A DNA stretch of 64,000 bases from Incurvaria masculella (lineage: Eukaryota; Arthropoda; Insecta; Lepidoptera; Incurvariidae): the NCBI GenBank assembly GCA_946894095.1, contig OX335662.1, forward strand, positions 11,116,001 to 11,180,000, read 5' to 3'. This document shows, in pieces, positions 11,131 through 23,048 of this stretch. Position numbers and translations under genes: made by a program. How positions within the stretch are numbered: the stretch's first letter is position 1; every line of letters starts with the position of its first letter. A model generated the notes under the pieces. The model was not told the DNA's origin. It did not search any database and saw nothing but the letters and a program-made list of their open reading frames with translations.

Positions 11131-11846
11131 TATATTATTATATAAAAAAAGTATAAATAAATAAAATATACAGTATTAGCTTGGAAACGGCCGAAGTCTG
11201 GAATCCGGCACCCAATCTGGCACCATAACAATGCCTCGCCGCACACGTCTCTCAGAACATTCGATTTATCTCACTAAGCTTCTTGATTGTGTGATTTTTA
11301 CCTATTTGAAAAAAAATAAGAAAAATGTATAGGCAAGAGGTTTGAAAGCAAATAAGATGAGCCAGCTGCTTATAATTTTGAGATTTCTGAAGTGTCTAAA
11401 GAAGAGTGGTCAGAGGTATTTTCCAAGTGGTTTAGCCGTATGGAAAAGTATATATGTGTTTAGAGTGAATACTTTGAAAAGATCGATACCCGAAATAAAG
11501 AAAATATATATACTTTTGAGTATCGAATGTATTTTAGTATGACCTTTCGTAAGGTCGTGGCAAGGCAACGAATTCCTTTGGGATCGCGGTATGTTGGACT
11601 AATATCATGACTGTAGCTGTGGCTCCAATTACATAAAAAAAATATTAAGGAATCAACCAATCAACTTATTAAAATAACTGTTAACTCTAACATCTTAACA
11701 CCTTAATGAGCGGCAATCGTTCCGTATTCCGTAGTATTTGTGGAGCGACTAAATGGATGTTTGTATTTCATTAGCTGGCACGGATTTATGTGATCAGGTA
11801 GAGCCGGCAGCGCGACGCAACGAACCCCCGGTTATACATCATCAAT
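11131..11846. other. Intergenic sequence, nothing recognised
   Basis: AT-rich. No convincing ORF or repeat. Confidence 0.4.
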
Positions 11847-12380
11847 TTAAGGTGGCCCTTCCCGGCGGCGGCGGGACTAACTCTTTGGCGGGCACGGTAC
11901 AAAACCGTGCTATTGCGCTCTGGGACTTTCTTTGTTTCAAAGAAAAAGTCAGGCTCCGTGATGAGGAAGATGCAACATGTCCACAAAAAAGGTAAGTGTA
12001 TGATTTGGTAAGATTTACGAAAATTTTGATTTCAAAACCACTTACAGCTAAAACCACGACCGCTGTAGTCAAAAATCTAACAAAAATCAAATATATTATA
12101 AATCTTGATTAAATAAGCTATGTCTGATGACTAATCTTTTTAAGATTTTCTTACTTTATCATTGTTGATGTACCAAAGTTATTGTATAAAACGCGCGAAA
12201 AATTCGACCTTTCGGACCTTATAACTTAGAAACACAATTTTACAATGCCAACGGTCATCAGACATCTAGTTCGATCAAATAAAGCTCGTTTGAGCAAAAT
12301 TTGGGATCTCTGATAAGAAATATGGGCGTGATCTTCTTTCCCCGTTTGTATGGGGAGTTGAGCGGGTTGGGCCACCTTAA
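11847..12380 (-). mobile_element. TTAA MITE, copy 2
   Basis: Inverse orientation to copy 1; TTAA at 11847-11850 and 12377-12380 with GGTGGCCC/GGGCCACC termini. Its right TTAA is also the left TTAA of copy 3. Confidence 0.8.
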
Positions 12381-12911
12381 GGTGGCCCTTCCCGGCGGGG
12401 CGCGGAGGCGGGACTAACTCATTCGTGGACACGGTACAAAACCGTAATATTGTGCTCTGGGACTTTATCTGTTTCAAAGAAAAAGTCAGGCTCCATGATG
12501 AGGAGGATGCAACATGTCCACAAAGCAGACAATGCGCATAGTGTCTGATTTGGTAAGATTTGCGAAATTTTTAATTACAAAACGACGTATAGCTAAAAGT
12601 AAATCACGACCACTGTAGTAAAAAATCTAACAGAAACCAAATTGATTATAAATCTTCATAAAAACAAGCTAGAGGACGTTTTTATTTTATCGTTGAGTAA
12701 TCCACCTCCAAATTTATTGTATTAAACTCGCTAAAAATTCTAACTTTCGGACCTTATAACTTAAAAATCAAACACTATTTTACAATGCCAATGTTCATCA
12801 GCATTTAGTTCGATCAAATAAAGCTGTTTTAAGTATAATTTTGGATCTTTGACAAGAAATATGCCAATGACCTTTTTTCAACGTTTGTATGGGGAGTTGA
12901 GCGGGAAGGCC
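12377..12911 (-). mobile_element. TTAA MITE, copy 3 (tandem with copy 2, right end lost)
   Basis: Starts TTAAGGTGGCCC and stops at GCGGGAAGGCC near 12911 without the final CACCTTAA. Same orientation as copy 2. The shared TTAA implies one element inserted at the end of the other. Confidence 0.75.
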
Positions 12912-13675
12912 TGAAGATGATGAAGGGAATATTTTTCTGTACTGACGGATTCGATTGTTACATTAATGAAAATGTACAAAAACTTCTCTTCTACAAGACA
13001 TGGAAGAAATTCGCCCTTGCCTTATGATTATTTTGCAATTTCATACAAAATTAGCGCTTCAGAAATAAAGCATTTTCTCAAAAACTATGACGGTTTGAGC
13101 AAAAGTTGGTGACAAATAACTTTAATACCTATATATATTTACATATGAAAATTTTCAGATTCGACAGACACCAAAGCCAGACAATAAGGATCACTTTTTG
13201 CAACGGGACCCTAAAAACACTGAGGATGCCGTAAATTAATATTATTTATAAGTTCTATTTTCAGTTTTGAGCGAACGCTTTGTTGTCTGATATCTGGCAT
13301 GTTATCAGGAAAGAGAAAAAAAACACATTTTCAAAAAGTCTCAAAAACAGCTGAGATAATCAGCCAGTAATTCATTGTCAGGTATAAGGGAGGGGCTTTA
13401 CGCGTGATAAATATTTATCAACGGCGGCGATTCAGAATTAGGCCTCGTTTCGTTAATGTCTGGGTCCAGGCACCCCTTTTCTATGGCCAAAGTTTGTCTG
13501 AAATATCACCTCACTCCGCCTGTGTTTTATGTCAACATTTACGATGTTTAGGGCTGTAAATATTACACTTGGTAAACTGTCGTCCGAGTAAGTGCCGTGG
13601 CGATCGCAGCGGTTAACTTTTCACCTAAACGTTTCACTATCTCAACAGAAAATTATCTGAAACTTTCTTAGTTGG
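12912..13675. other. Intergenic sequence, nothing recognised
   Basis: No ORF, RNA gene or repeat family recognised. Confidence 0.4.
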
Positions 13676-14010
13676 GAGCGCTGTTTCAGACCAGAGGAAA
13701 ATATGTTCTTGCAGGATATAAGGTATGTTGTATGGCTCATATCTTAGAGGCGGATAGATGCACCACATACAGTTGTATAAGGGCAATTCGTTACGAATGC
13801 AAACTAGTCCATGTAAAATTGGAAGTCTCGGGTTGGTACTATCGCATTGGATGAACGATGGTCGAAGCGGTAATGAAAATTTGTCCGACTTTTCCATCCA
13901 GTTCAATGTAGCCGTGCTCTTAATGGAAAAGTCTTAGCATGGCTCCTGATTCCTTCGGGAATGCGGTGGGTTGGGCCATCAATCTCCGCATCCATAAAAA
14001 GGAGACGCTC
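13676..14010 (+). mobile_element. SINE (tRNA-headed body, degraded head)
   Basis: The body blocks CATTGGATGAACGATGGTCG, CATCCAGTTCAATGTAGCCG and CCTTCGGGAATG are present in order, ending CATAAAAAGG near 14009. Confidence 0.65.
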
Positions 14011-14085
14011 TCTACTCAGTCGAAAGACTTCTGGACGCACTAGCTTGACAGGCAACAAACATTATTCAAATTCAAATTCAACCCA

Positions 14086-14726
14086 AAGGGTGAAAACGGA
14101 ACCCTATTACTAAGCCTTCGCTGTCCGTCCGTTCGTCCGTCCGTCTGTCTGTCACAGGGCTGTATGTCATGAACCGTAATAGGTAGGCAGCTGAAATGTT
14201 CACAGAGTGTGTATTTATTTTGCCGCTATAACTACAAATAGGTAAAAGGGGCCCCCGTACAAAAAAACGTGTTTTTTTAATGTTAAATCTTGTACGATGG
14301 CACGGAACCCTTCAGAACGGCCCGTAAGCAATGCTCCCCATACAAACGTAGTTTACTAATCATTTGGAAACCGATATTCCAATTGAATTGATATTTAATA
14401 TCTAATATCAGGTAACAAATATCTGTGTCTGCATGCTTTTGTTTTTTTGAAAAATCCAAACCGAATGAAATTAAAGAAAAAAGAAAATCTTCATACGAAT
14501 TTTGTTTTCTCTGTGGTTTGACACAGAATACATTTACCAAAAAAACAAAGGCATGCAGACACAGATATTTGTAGCCTAATATAAGATACCAAATATCAAG
14601 TAATTTGGAACAGTGGTTTTCAAATGATTAGTAAACTACGTTTGTATGGGAGGCGAAATTCAGGTGCTTACGGGCCGACCTTAATGTGCGAGTCCGACTC
14701 GCACTTGGCCGGCTTCTATCTATAAG
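14086..14726 (-). mobile_element. GACG-microsatellite repeat (MINE-like), interrupted by a MITE
   Basis: Left part 14086-14312 (GGGTGAAAACGGAACCC, CGTCCGTC repeats, CAGGGCTGTATG, GCCGCTATAAC); right part 14679-14726 (GCGAGTCCGACTCGCACTTG). The palindromic MITE at 14313-14678 lies between, with CCTT on both sides. Confidence 0.7.
14313..14678. mobile_element. Palindromic MITE, family B, copy 1
   Basis: Left end GGCCCGTAAGCA, right end TGCTTACGGGCC; inner arms CATACAAACGTAGTTTACTA and its complement. About 366 bp, with no ORF. Second copy at 44185-44546. Confidence 0.7.
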
Positions 14727-15330
14727 CTGGATCGCCAGGGCATTTCATAGGAATACGATCGCACGTCGAATTGGAGAAGTTTCCACGTCCCGAACCTAAC
14801 ACGCTTGCTTCGTCTATCATCGTCCACGGCTAAACTCTCTTACGTCTTACACGCGCATAACACTCAAACCATCACAAGCGGCACTCCATTATCGAGGATC
14901 ACGCGTTGTGTGCTCGAAGCTCGGTTCGTCGACTTTGGCTCGCGGCGCAATAGATCGACGGTAGTTAGGTCGACACGACCCCGCCAAAGAGTAGGTATGC
15001 CATAATAAGTATAATGTCGCGGTCCGATTTGAACCATCGTTACCGAAAGCGCGTTCACAATTCCGATTCGCGCTTAGAGCCCTCAAAATGGCGCCCCGTG
15101 AACGTTATGACGTCATCGCTACGTCACGAAATGCCGTACACAGTGCTTATGCTTTGGAGGTAGGGCACTGTGTGTGCAACTGTCAACGTCACTTTTTGAC
15201 GTTTCTAAAGGTTCTCTATATAATGTTCCTCAGTTGAAAATCAAGGTTAACTTAGAGGAATTGATGAGAATCAAATTTGAAATGAACTATTGCAACTAAT
15301 ATCAGTTGTTCCGTGTTTGTTGTTTTGTTT
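14727..15330 (+). promoter_or_regulatory. CpG-rich stretch with CRE-like and TATA-like motifs (possible promoter)
   Basis: The segment 14770-15120 is notably CpG-rich for this AT-rich window. It contains TGACGTCA near 15108 and a second ACGTCAC, then CTATATAATG near 15215 and finally a donor-like GTAAGTGCG near 15329. This could be a promoter and non-coding first exon on the plus strand, but no downstream coding exon was found; a degraded repeat is equally possible. Confidence 0.25.
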
Positions 15331-15464
15331 CCGTAAGTGCGTACACAAACGGTCTAAATCGTTTGCGATGCTTACAACTTTAAGCGTGCAATGTGATTCG
15401 GGACATGCGATTTGAACACTGTAATAGTTTACAGTTATATTTGCATGGAACTAGACAAGAATTA

Positions 15465-15610
15465 CTAATACCACACTTACCGTCATGATGTTAGCCGAAC
15501 ACACCGCATTGTCAAAATAATCAGGTTCCATGCCTGGGCAAGCTAAACTGAAAACACGGAACATTTTATCATTGGCGCTTCAACCATCTATCATCCTATG
15601 TGACGGGGGA
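15465..15610 (-). mobile_element. SINE body fragment
   Basis: Contains ACTAATACCACAC, ACCGTCATGATGTTAGCC and CGCTTCAACCATC in the order of the tRNA-headed SINE, minus orientation, degraded. Confidence 0.55.
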
Positions 15611-16177
15611 GGGGCTTATGCCAATCACCTTAGGTAAGTCGCATTCTTCGACAGACTAAAGGCACCAAAATCTATGTGGCTATGGGTAGGTTGGTTTTGA
15701 TTAATGCTTTTTATTGTCATGATCGATCAAACATAGGCTCACGGGCCTAATGAACTACACGATATATCGACCGATGGTGAGTGATCTGTCAACGTTGCCT
15801 TGTTTCATCAGCATCCAATATAATGCCTCTCGCAAACCATACACCCCTCCTCCCACCACCACCTATCTCGTCACTTCAGAAATCCTTACTCCGATATTTA
15901 GAGACAAGATGGGTAACATCTTCAGCGATCTTATTAAATACGGGTTTTTACGAATTTTCTTTTCTTATTTCTCAAGTCCTCTACACATATATGTTCTTGT
16001 TCAGATTACCTTTAGTCTCAGATTTTTTTCAGGCACTGGAAATGGATGGCTTAAACCAGATTCAGATATTTTATTCATCAAATGAGTTATGTATTACATT
16101 AGAAAATATATTTTCAGTGTGATTCGTCGATGTTCAGACAAATATAAAAAAAACTAAATTAGTCAATGAAAGATCTC
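15611..16177. other. Intergenic sequence, no supported gene
   Basis: Two overlapping open frames of about 110 codons exist here but have no recognisable domain and no codon structure to support them. Confidence 0.4.
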
Positions 16178-16426
16178 ACTTACTATCATTATATTAGCCA
16201 CACACCGCATTCCCGAAGGAACTAGATGTCATGCTAGAACCTACCTTTAATAAGCACTGTTACATTGAACTGGATGGAAAATAAGGACAATGGTTCATTG
16301 GCGCTTCGACCTCTTTCGTCCACTGCGATGGTACCATCCCGGGCTAGTTTACCCTACCATCTAATAGGGCAGAGGACATACAGTTTGACATGGATTCCGA
16401 ACCATGGAGCAGCTCGCATTTCGCCC
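16178..16426 (-). mobile_element. SINE (head lost)
   Basis: Family blocks CACCGCATTCCCGAAGGAA, TTGAACTGGATGGAAAA, CCATGGAGCAGCTCGCATT in minus orientation. Confidence 0.65.
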
Positions 16427-17100
16427 GCTCAGAGACACGAGCCGCACAAAACGTAAGATTCGACACATTTTACATTCTTCAGCTAACGTTGTTGAGCTGT
16501 TCTATAGTTTAAAGTCCATTTAGCTGCACTTGAAATAACATACTCTACTGAATACAAATTTGAACTATGAACTTCGAACTAAAATTATTCGTTTGTAATA
16601 TTATATTAGGAAGTAACATATGTTGAAGTTAAAAGATAATTTAAATAAATAAATCATTATAAAAAATTTCTAAATGTATCATTAAGAACGCTTAATAACC
16701 TTTGCGTAAATTTTGCCTCAAATAAAATATGTGACCTGCTTAATAAAAAGTTGCCGATCTAGTCATTACAATTCTGGACTTACCTCGCCACCAAACATTT
16801 TCGACACGTGAATGGATGGGTACACTGCGCGTCAAAGAGCATTATTGGGAAGGTGTGTCTGATTTTAATAATGTATTACGTTCGATGTATTACCAAAAGA
16901 CAAAAAAAAAATGGCGGAAATATTTTCTCTGTGAAAATAGTACCCATGCGACCCAAGTCCTGCCAATTTTTTTTATGTCTTTAATTAAAACATTTTGTTG
17001 TAACTTCTAAATATCTTTAATGAAGTGTCAAATCTGAGCGTGTAACCTTTCGAAGGCCGTGTTATAGTGCACCGATTGTAAATGAATAGAGAGCCACCCT
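16427..17100. other. AT-rich intergenic sequence, nothing recognised
   Basis: No ORF or repeat family recognised. Confidence 0.4.
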
Positions 17101-17101
17101 T

Positions 17102-17518
17102 GTCAGCCTCGGCGTTTCGATACCCTGGCTGGGTGAAGCAACTCTACGCGCGGTTGGCTTCTAGATGGGTGACCGGTGAAGCTCGCCTTGGAAAATATAA
17201 TAATTACGTTTGGGCATTGATCCTTCTGTACTTACTGTATTCTGTGGCCGTGGTTCGGATTCCACGTAAAACTATAGGTCCCCTTCCTAACTTACTGGGT
17301 AGTCCCGCCCGGGTTGGTAGGTACCATCGCACTGAAATAACGGTGAACAAAGCGGAAATGAAAAATGTGTACCTGTTTTCCACCCAGTTAATTGTAACCG
17401 TGCCCATAATGGGAAAGTCCTGTCGTAGCACCTAATTCCTTCGGGAATGTGGTGTATTAGGCTAATATCATAACGGTGGTTTTGTGGTAAGCCATCCATG
17501 TCGTGTTGCCTAAAAGAA
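17102..17518 (+). mobile_element. 5S-rRNA-headed SINE, diverged copy
   Basis: The head reads GGGTGAAGCAACTCTACGCG, then CGGTTGG and TAGATGGGTGACCGG, matching the 5S rRNA internal control region (A box GTTAAGCAACG, C box TTGGATGGGTGACC). The following body is the same as in the tRNA-headed SINEs (CCCGCCCGGGTTGG, CCTTCGGGAATGTGG), ending CCATCCATGTCGTGTTGC. Confidence 0.65.
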
Positions 17519-19191
17519 ACTTTGTTTAGTACTGTAAAGTATATATAAATGAAGCAAGTTGAATGGAATCTCTTGGTTGGCATGTGTCGCCTTGTCTAGA
17601 CGAGATAGTCCGTTCAAGTGTTGCCATTCCCGCGTATCTGACGGAATTGAATTCGAAGTGAGACGTAGGTAAGGCTTGCGCTCGGGGCCGGATTACGACT
17701 ACTTGTAATTAAGACTTTGGTGTCGCTGGAATGTTATGGTAAAGGTTTGTGTCTCCAGAGCTGTCACGTCTTAAACGCCAAGTGTTAGGACACGCCTTAC
17801 AAGACCTTAATGGAAGGTGATCAAGGTAAAATCTATGAAAAATAATAAAATGATAATCTTCTCACTAGAGCCTGTGATTGATTTTGAAATGAACATTTCT
17901 TTGGGTCTAGAGAAAGTCTGTAGGTACAACAATCAAATTTGTTGGACAATCTCCGGAATTTCTGGTTGGGATTCATACACAGAATGTTCAATGAATTAAT
18001 GTCGTTACATAGTCAATAGAGGTGAATTCGAAATCCTTTTCTATCGTGTGACGTTGAACTTGGAGTAAAATGAACTGAAGATAATGTTTTTCAACGTTAC
18101 GACATTGAAATGATTAACTGTATCTACATACTCTTACGATGTTACAACTAGCTGTGATCCCCGGTTTCTATCGCATTCGGTTGGTAAATTATATGGCATT
18201 CCACTTGACGTTTATAAGATTAAATAGATCATCGGTGACATTCAAAACCAAGTTTCAAATATTTCGTTGCATCATAAAATTTCAATTCGAAAAGAAACGG
18301 GCATATGACCTACCTATGGAACAATACACTCCCTACAAAGGAAGAAGTCTTTCTCAGACACATTATCCTTGCAGCTTTCAGTAACAATGAATAGGGCAAA
18401 ACTAAAATTGACAGGGAATTAACTTAGATAGGAAGAGTGATAAGAACGGGATCAAATCCGTCTCCCTGCAAAACACCTGTGCACTTGGTGGTCTCCACTG
18501 AATGAAATAAACTGCAGCCAGGTGACATTCAGAGTTTTGGTGGGTTGTAATTTCGCAATAACACCATTGATATCCTGTACCGATTCGAAACGAATCTGAC
18601 CGTATTTCGAAATTCACTTTAAACTGTAAACCCTCCCGGGTTATATTTTAATAAGCCGTACAATATAATTGTCCTGGCATCTTCATGTGGTGTATCTCGA
18701 GTTAATGTAATGAGAGTAAGTGTGGGATTAGCCATCAACATTCAGGTCCGTAAAATAAATCTATGGCGTACAGGTGATTGCTTAGTTACGATATAATAGG
18801 GTTCAAAAATACAATGTCTAAGGTTGATTCCTTAGTAAATAATAAACAACTTGTTATACTTGTTTCAAATTGAAAAAATTTGAGAAACAGTTACTTATTT
18901 CACTTGCTATGTAATACAGTAATACCCAGTGTAGTTTACCTTTAGTGCAAAAATAGCATCATATCACAATCTTCCTAAAGCAACCTAGCAACCTTGTAAA
19001 GTTACAACTATCCTAGAATTAGCCAGTAAATTTGTTTCTTTATCTAATTTTTTTTCTGCAACAATATTTGTGAACCGATAAATCTATTTCAGCTTTAGGT
19101 CGCGTTAGGTAAGGCAAACGCAAGTGTATATTTTTTCATCAATTAAGATATTACTGATATTTCTTGAACAAGTCTCTCACATGTGATAATA
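17519..19191. other. Intergenic sequence, nothing recognised
   Basis: About 1.7 kb with no supported gene or repeat family. Confidence 0.4.
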
Positions 19192-19638
19192 CAGGGTGTC
19201 GTAACGGCCAGTGCATTAAATTTGGGAAATGCTTATAGGGATTGAAACAAACAAAAAGTTTGCTGAACTTTTTGCTTAATATCCTCTTAATAAAAAGTTA
19301 GACTTTCTGTACTCACTAATTCAATAATTTAGTGTAAAAATTTTCGAATGTTCCGTTAGAACGTGGAAACGTTTTATGATGGACATGGATGGCTAATATC
19401 ACACCTACTGTCATGACATATGTAATTTTACGCCAGGTGGGATGTAGGTTCCATGCCAAGACATTCCTTATGCACGGTTGTAATGTCGCGTCAAATTACA
19501 CTAGACGAAAATATAATTTTCAAAAATGTATATCTCGGTAACTAGACACTTACGAGATTTTTTTAATGACTTTTTTGTCTCGGAAAAGCATGAGGATCAC
19601 GCTGGCGAAATTAATGTACTGACCGTTACGACACCCTC
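19192..19638. mobile_element. MITE with ~33-bp inverted termini (GGGTGTCGTAACGG)
   Basis: Left CAGGGTGTCGTAACGGCCAG and right CTGACCGTTACGACACCCT are inverted repeats. Adjacent ATAATA on both sides may be the target-site duplication. A minus-strand SINE fragment lies inside at 19378-19490. Confidence 0.65.
19378..19490 (-). mobile_element. SINE fragment inside a MITE
   Basis: Blocks GGACATGGATGGCTAATATC, CTGTCATGACAT and TTCCATGCCAAGACATTCC of the tRNA-headed SINE, heavily degraded. Confidence 0.5.
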
Positions 19639-20044
19639 TATAATATTTGACCAGATGAATGCCCAAATAATCATTATAACTCGCTACGAATTCACATTCA
19701 AAATTTTGGTGTTTCCGTTTAAACAACAGATTTTAATCCGCGAACCGCCAAAATGACCGGAAGCCCGATGGCTGCGGAAACGGGTTAAGTCATGGGCTTG
19801 TTTACAAGAAAAACCGCGGCCGCGCTGCCTCGGGAAATGAAAATGATATTTTCCGGGGAAATGGGAACGCCAAACACAGCTAGCACTGAGCGCCAACCAT
19901 TTGCATCCCTATTAGGGGTGGATTTTCAGCGATATTACTGCATATATATCACTGCACAAGCACTCAGGACTCGTAAGCGACGGGGTTATACGAGTTTAGG
20001 TGTTATAAGAAAATATAAATTGTGCGTATAAAGGACAGGAGTTT
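19639..20044. other. Intergenic sequence with a short unsupported open frame
   Basis: An 80-codon plus-strand frame at 19792-20031 has no recognisable domain, so I do not call it a gene. Confidence 0.4.
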
Positions 20045-20715
20045 TTATTGTGCCTGGACATGGATGGCTGATAAAAAAAACCCGCCAAGTGCAAGTCGGA
20101 CTCGCACACGAAGGGTTCCGTATCATCGTACAAGATTTTACACAAAAAAAATCACGTTTTTTGTATGCCCCCCCTTTAATTATTATTATTTATTTATTTT
20201 ACCTTGTTATATTTATTTTTTTGTTATAGCGGCAAAATAAATACATACTCTGTGAAAAATTCCGGTGTCTACCTATTACGGTTCACGAGATACAGCCCTG
20301 TGACAGACGGGCGGACGTACGGACGGACGGACGGACAGCGGAGGCTTGGTAATATTTTTCCGTTGGCACCCTTTGGGTACGGAACCCTAAGAACCACCGT
20401 CATGATATTAGCCCAACACACCGCGTTCCCGAAGGAATTAGATGCCATGCAATGACCTTCCTTTAAGTACGAGCACGACTAAACTGAACTGAATGGAAAA
20501 GCCTGTCAGTGTTCAATTTTTGTTTTGAACATTTTTTCATTAGCTTAACCCAGGTAGTAGGGGACCTGCAGTTTTCCATGTAACCATGGAACAGCTCGTA
20601 TTCTTAGATCAATGCATATATCCAAATCACAAAGAGAAAGAAAGCGATGCATGAACGGGGCGGCGATTTGAACCCATGATCTATGGCATGGAATACAAAT
20701 CCACACTCCCCCGAG
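20045..20715 (-). mobile_element. tRNA-headed SINE split by a GACG repeat
   Basis: The tail side CCTGGACATGGATGGCTG (20053-20071) continues after the insert with ACCACCGTCATGATATTAGC (20394) and runs to the head near 20660-20715, where GATTTGAACCC is B-box-like in complement. Confidence 0.65.
20081..20390 (+). mobile_element. GACG-microsatellite repeat (MINE-like)
   Basis: Starts CCCGCCAAGTGCAAGTCGG, contains GTTATAGCGGCAAAATAAAT and (GGAC)n, and ends TGGGTACGGAACCCTAA. Inserted in the SINE at 20045-20715. Confidence 0.75.
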
Positions 20716-21120
20716 CTACAAGCCGCTCAAATACTGATACTTTTGTTGTTTTTGGGTTTTTTATTTCAATTATCGTTCACATGTGTCCTAAGATGAAAAG
20801 AATTCTTGAAAATCATTATGGAATCATTGTTCATATATCTCTCATAAATGTTTTCCTAAATTGAATTAACCTATAATAAATTCAGTTAATTTCGAAGTCT
20901 AGTGTGAAAATATAAAACTTTACTAATAATTTTACTCCAATCTTGTGTGCCTTAAAGTTACATAGAGATAATACAGATTTTTATACATACGATTTTGAAT
21001 TACTCAAAATAACCTTCAACTGAGATTCCTTGTTTCACCCCTGTGGTCTTAATTTTAAAAAGCTAAAAGTAGGAGCCGATTTTTAAACCTTTCTTGAATG
21101 TGACGTGTCTGTAGAAACGC
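20716..21120. other. Intergenic sequence, nothing recognised
   Basis: AT-rich, no supported feature. Confidence 0.4.
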
Positions 21121-21240
21121 CGTTATTGCGTCTACTAAATTGGTAATTGTATGTTAAGGTATGTTTTCTGGTTCAAATCCAGCCTTTCACAATATTCATA
21201 AAGTCGTTATTTTCACAGCTTTCTCAGATATTTTATTTTA
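21121..21240 (+). mobile_element. Hairpin SINE core, degraded
   Basis: TTGCGTCTACTAAATTGG, CTGGTTCAAATCCAGCC and AATATTCATAAAGT match the tRNA-Leu-like core. GGTTCAAATCC is a perfect B box and CTGG/CCAG keeps the T-stem. Confidence 0.5.
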
Positions 21241-21624
21241 TCTCAGCGTTGGTTAAAAATATACACCGGTAGAAAATACTAAACATCAAAGTAAACGGTG
21301 GTTTAAGTATAATTTATGTTTTAAAAATATATATGTTTGTAAACACCTATTTACCTACTAGGTTTTACTAGGTTTTCAAGCCGGCGCTTGGAGACTATAA
21401 ATGATACAGAAAATTTTCGCTTTTGGGGTACAAGATCACATATTTATCTAGTGAATAAGCGTGGATCATTTATTAATTCACTTCAGAAAGTACAATTTAC
21501 AGGTCAAAAACCTATATTTCGCTTCGTCGCTGTCCATTTTCACAAGTATCCAACAATGAACCCTAACGCAAACTCAACGCTTCTGGAGATCGTCATTATC
21601 GTTTGCTTACTGAACGCTGGAGTC

Positions 21625-21848
21625 AATGGGAAGGAAGGCTGCCAAACTTAACCACCAGATGGCGCTACATAAAACTATGCCACAGTTTCATTTGTTGACC
21701 AACTAAACAGATCGCTCAAAAACTCAAGATATCTCATAAATACTTAAAACATTCTTAATTAATGACTCTAAAACATCCTGGGACATAACTTCTATACAGT
21801 TTTATGTGGAGCCATCTGGTGGTAAAGCTTTGCGCCGTGCACTCCATT
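21625..21848. mobile_element. MITE family C, copy 1
   Basis: ACCACCAGATGGCGC near the left and GCCATCTGGTGGT near the right form long inverted arms; outer ends AATGGG / ACTCCATT. Same family at 30868-31028. Confidence 0.65.
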
Positions 21849-22250
21849 AGAGCCTTCACTACGTATTTGCTTAGCACGGATAAGTATATTTTTGTTGATC
21901 AATCCGCAATGCATCGCGTTGCAACTTCCCCGAATAGCCCCCGGCTATGCGACTCTAGAGCGAGAGCGCACGAGTACCTCGCCGCCGGATGTCTCCCTCG
22001 GCGCCGCCTCTACTTCCGGGACGCTTGCGAACTAATGCCACGCAGCGGGAGGAATTGGAGATAGGGGTCCGTAGGAGTTCCTCTCTTGCCCGAGAACGCT
22101 TCACTTTTCGTGAAGTGTGAGTTCTGGCAGCGAGCATGGAATGACAGGAGTAGCGATCGTAACCTGCCACCTATGAGACAGCCTACGGGCCAGTTTAGGT
22201 GGTAGGGACTGCCACATGTGGCTGCTTATTTTTGAATAGTTACACTAAAA

Positions 22251-22593
22251 CCGGCCAAGTACGAGTCGGGCTCGCACACGAAGGGTTCCGTACCATCGAA
22301 CAAGATTGAACACAAAAAAATCTCGTTTTTTGTATGGGGACCCCCTTTAATTCTTATTATTATTAAATGTTACCTATTTGTTGTTATAGCGGCAAAAATA
22401 ATACACACTCTGTGAAAATTTCAGCTGCCTACCTATTACGGTTCATAAGATACAGCCCTGTGACAGACGGACAGACGGACGGACGGACGGACGGACGGAC
22501 GGACGGACGGACGGACGGACGGACGGACGGACGGACGGACAGCAGAGGCTTAGTAATAGGGTTCCGTTTTCACCCTTTGGGTACGGAACCCTA
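22251..22593 (+). mobile_element. GACG-microsatellite repeat (MINE-like)
   Basis: CCGGCCAAGTACGAGTCGGG at the start, GTTATAGCGGCAAAA, TACAGCCCTGTGACAGACGG, and end TGGGTACGGAACCCTAA. The microsatellite part is the longest in the window. Confidence 0.8.
22463..22541 (+). repeat. (GACG)n microsatellite
   Basis: About 18 near-perfect GGAC/GACG tetramers inside the repeat at 22251-22593. Confidence 0.9.
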
Positions 22594-22639
22594 ATTACAT
22601 ATTAAGCTACTTGTGTAATTTGTTTCATAAACTGTCTAA

Positions 22640-22672
22640 TAAAGAAATTTGAATTTGAATTTGAATTTGAAC
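22640..22672 (+). repeat. (GAATTT)n short tail
   Basis: Three to four GAATTT hexamers following AATAAAGAAA, possibly the 3' tail of a non-LTR element; nothing coding remains nearby. Confidence 0.4.
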
Positions 22673-23048
22673 TCATTCGTATGGCGGTAACGTAGGCACG
22701 AGTTAGTCCAACACGGCTAAGGGCCGATTTTTTAATCCTCAGATAGTACTTATCGAACTGATAGTACAGATTTACATCTGTCATAAGACGTATAGTCATA
22801 ACCGAAGAATTATATTTTCTATCACAATTATCTAGCTGTAATTATAATAGTAAAAATATGGACTTACTATAACGGATGGATAAGCAAGAGCATAAATAAA
22901 TCCGTCGAAAAGTTATCTGGCTGATTATCAGATTATTGATAAATCAGCCCTAACTGTAGTTCATTCGCCTACGAATTCGGGAAGCGCAACATCGAATGTC
23001 CGTTGAAGAGCGACCTGTGAACTTTTAAAATGTTCATGTGTTAAAGAG

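Noticed and set aside
15750..16122. Overlapping frames of about 110 codons
   Set aside because: No domain, homologue or signal recognised, and they end next to a SINE; random open frames are expected at this length.
17082..17583. Frames of about 100 codons on both strands
   Set aside because: They lie entirely within a 5S-headed SINE.
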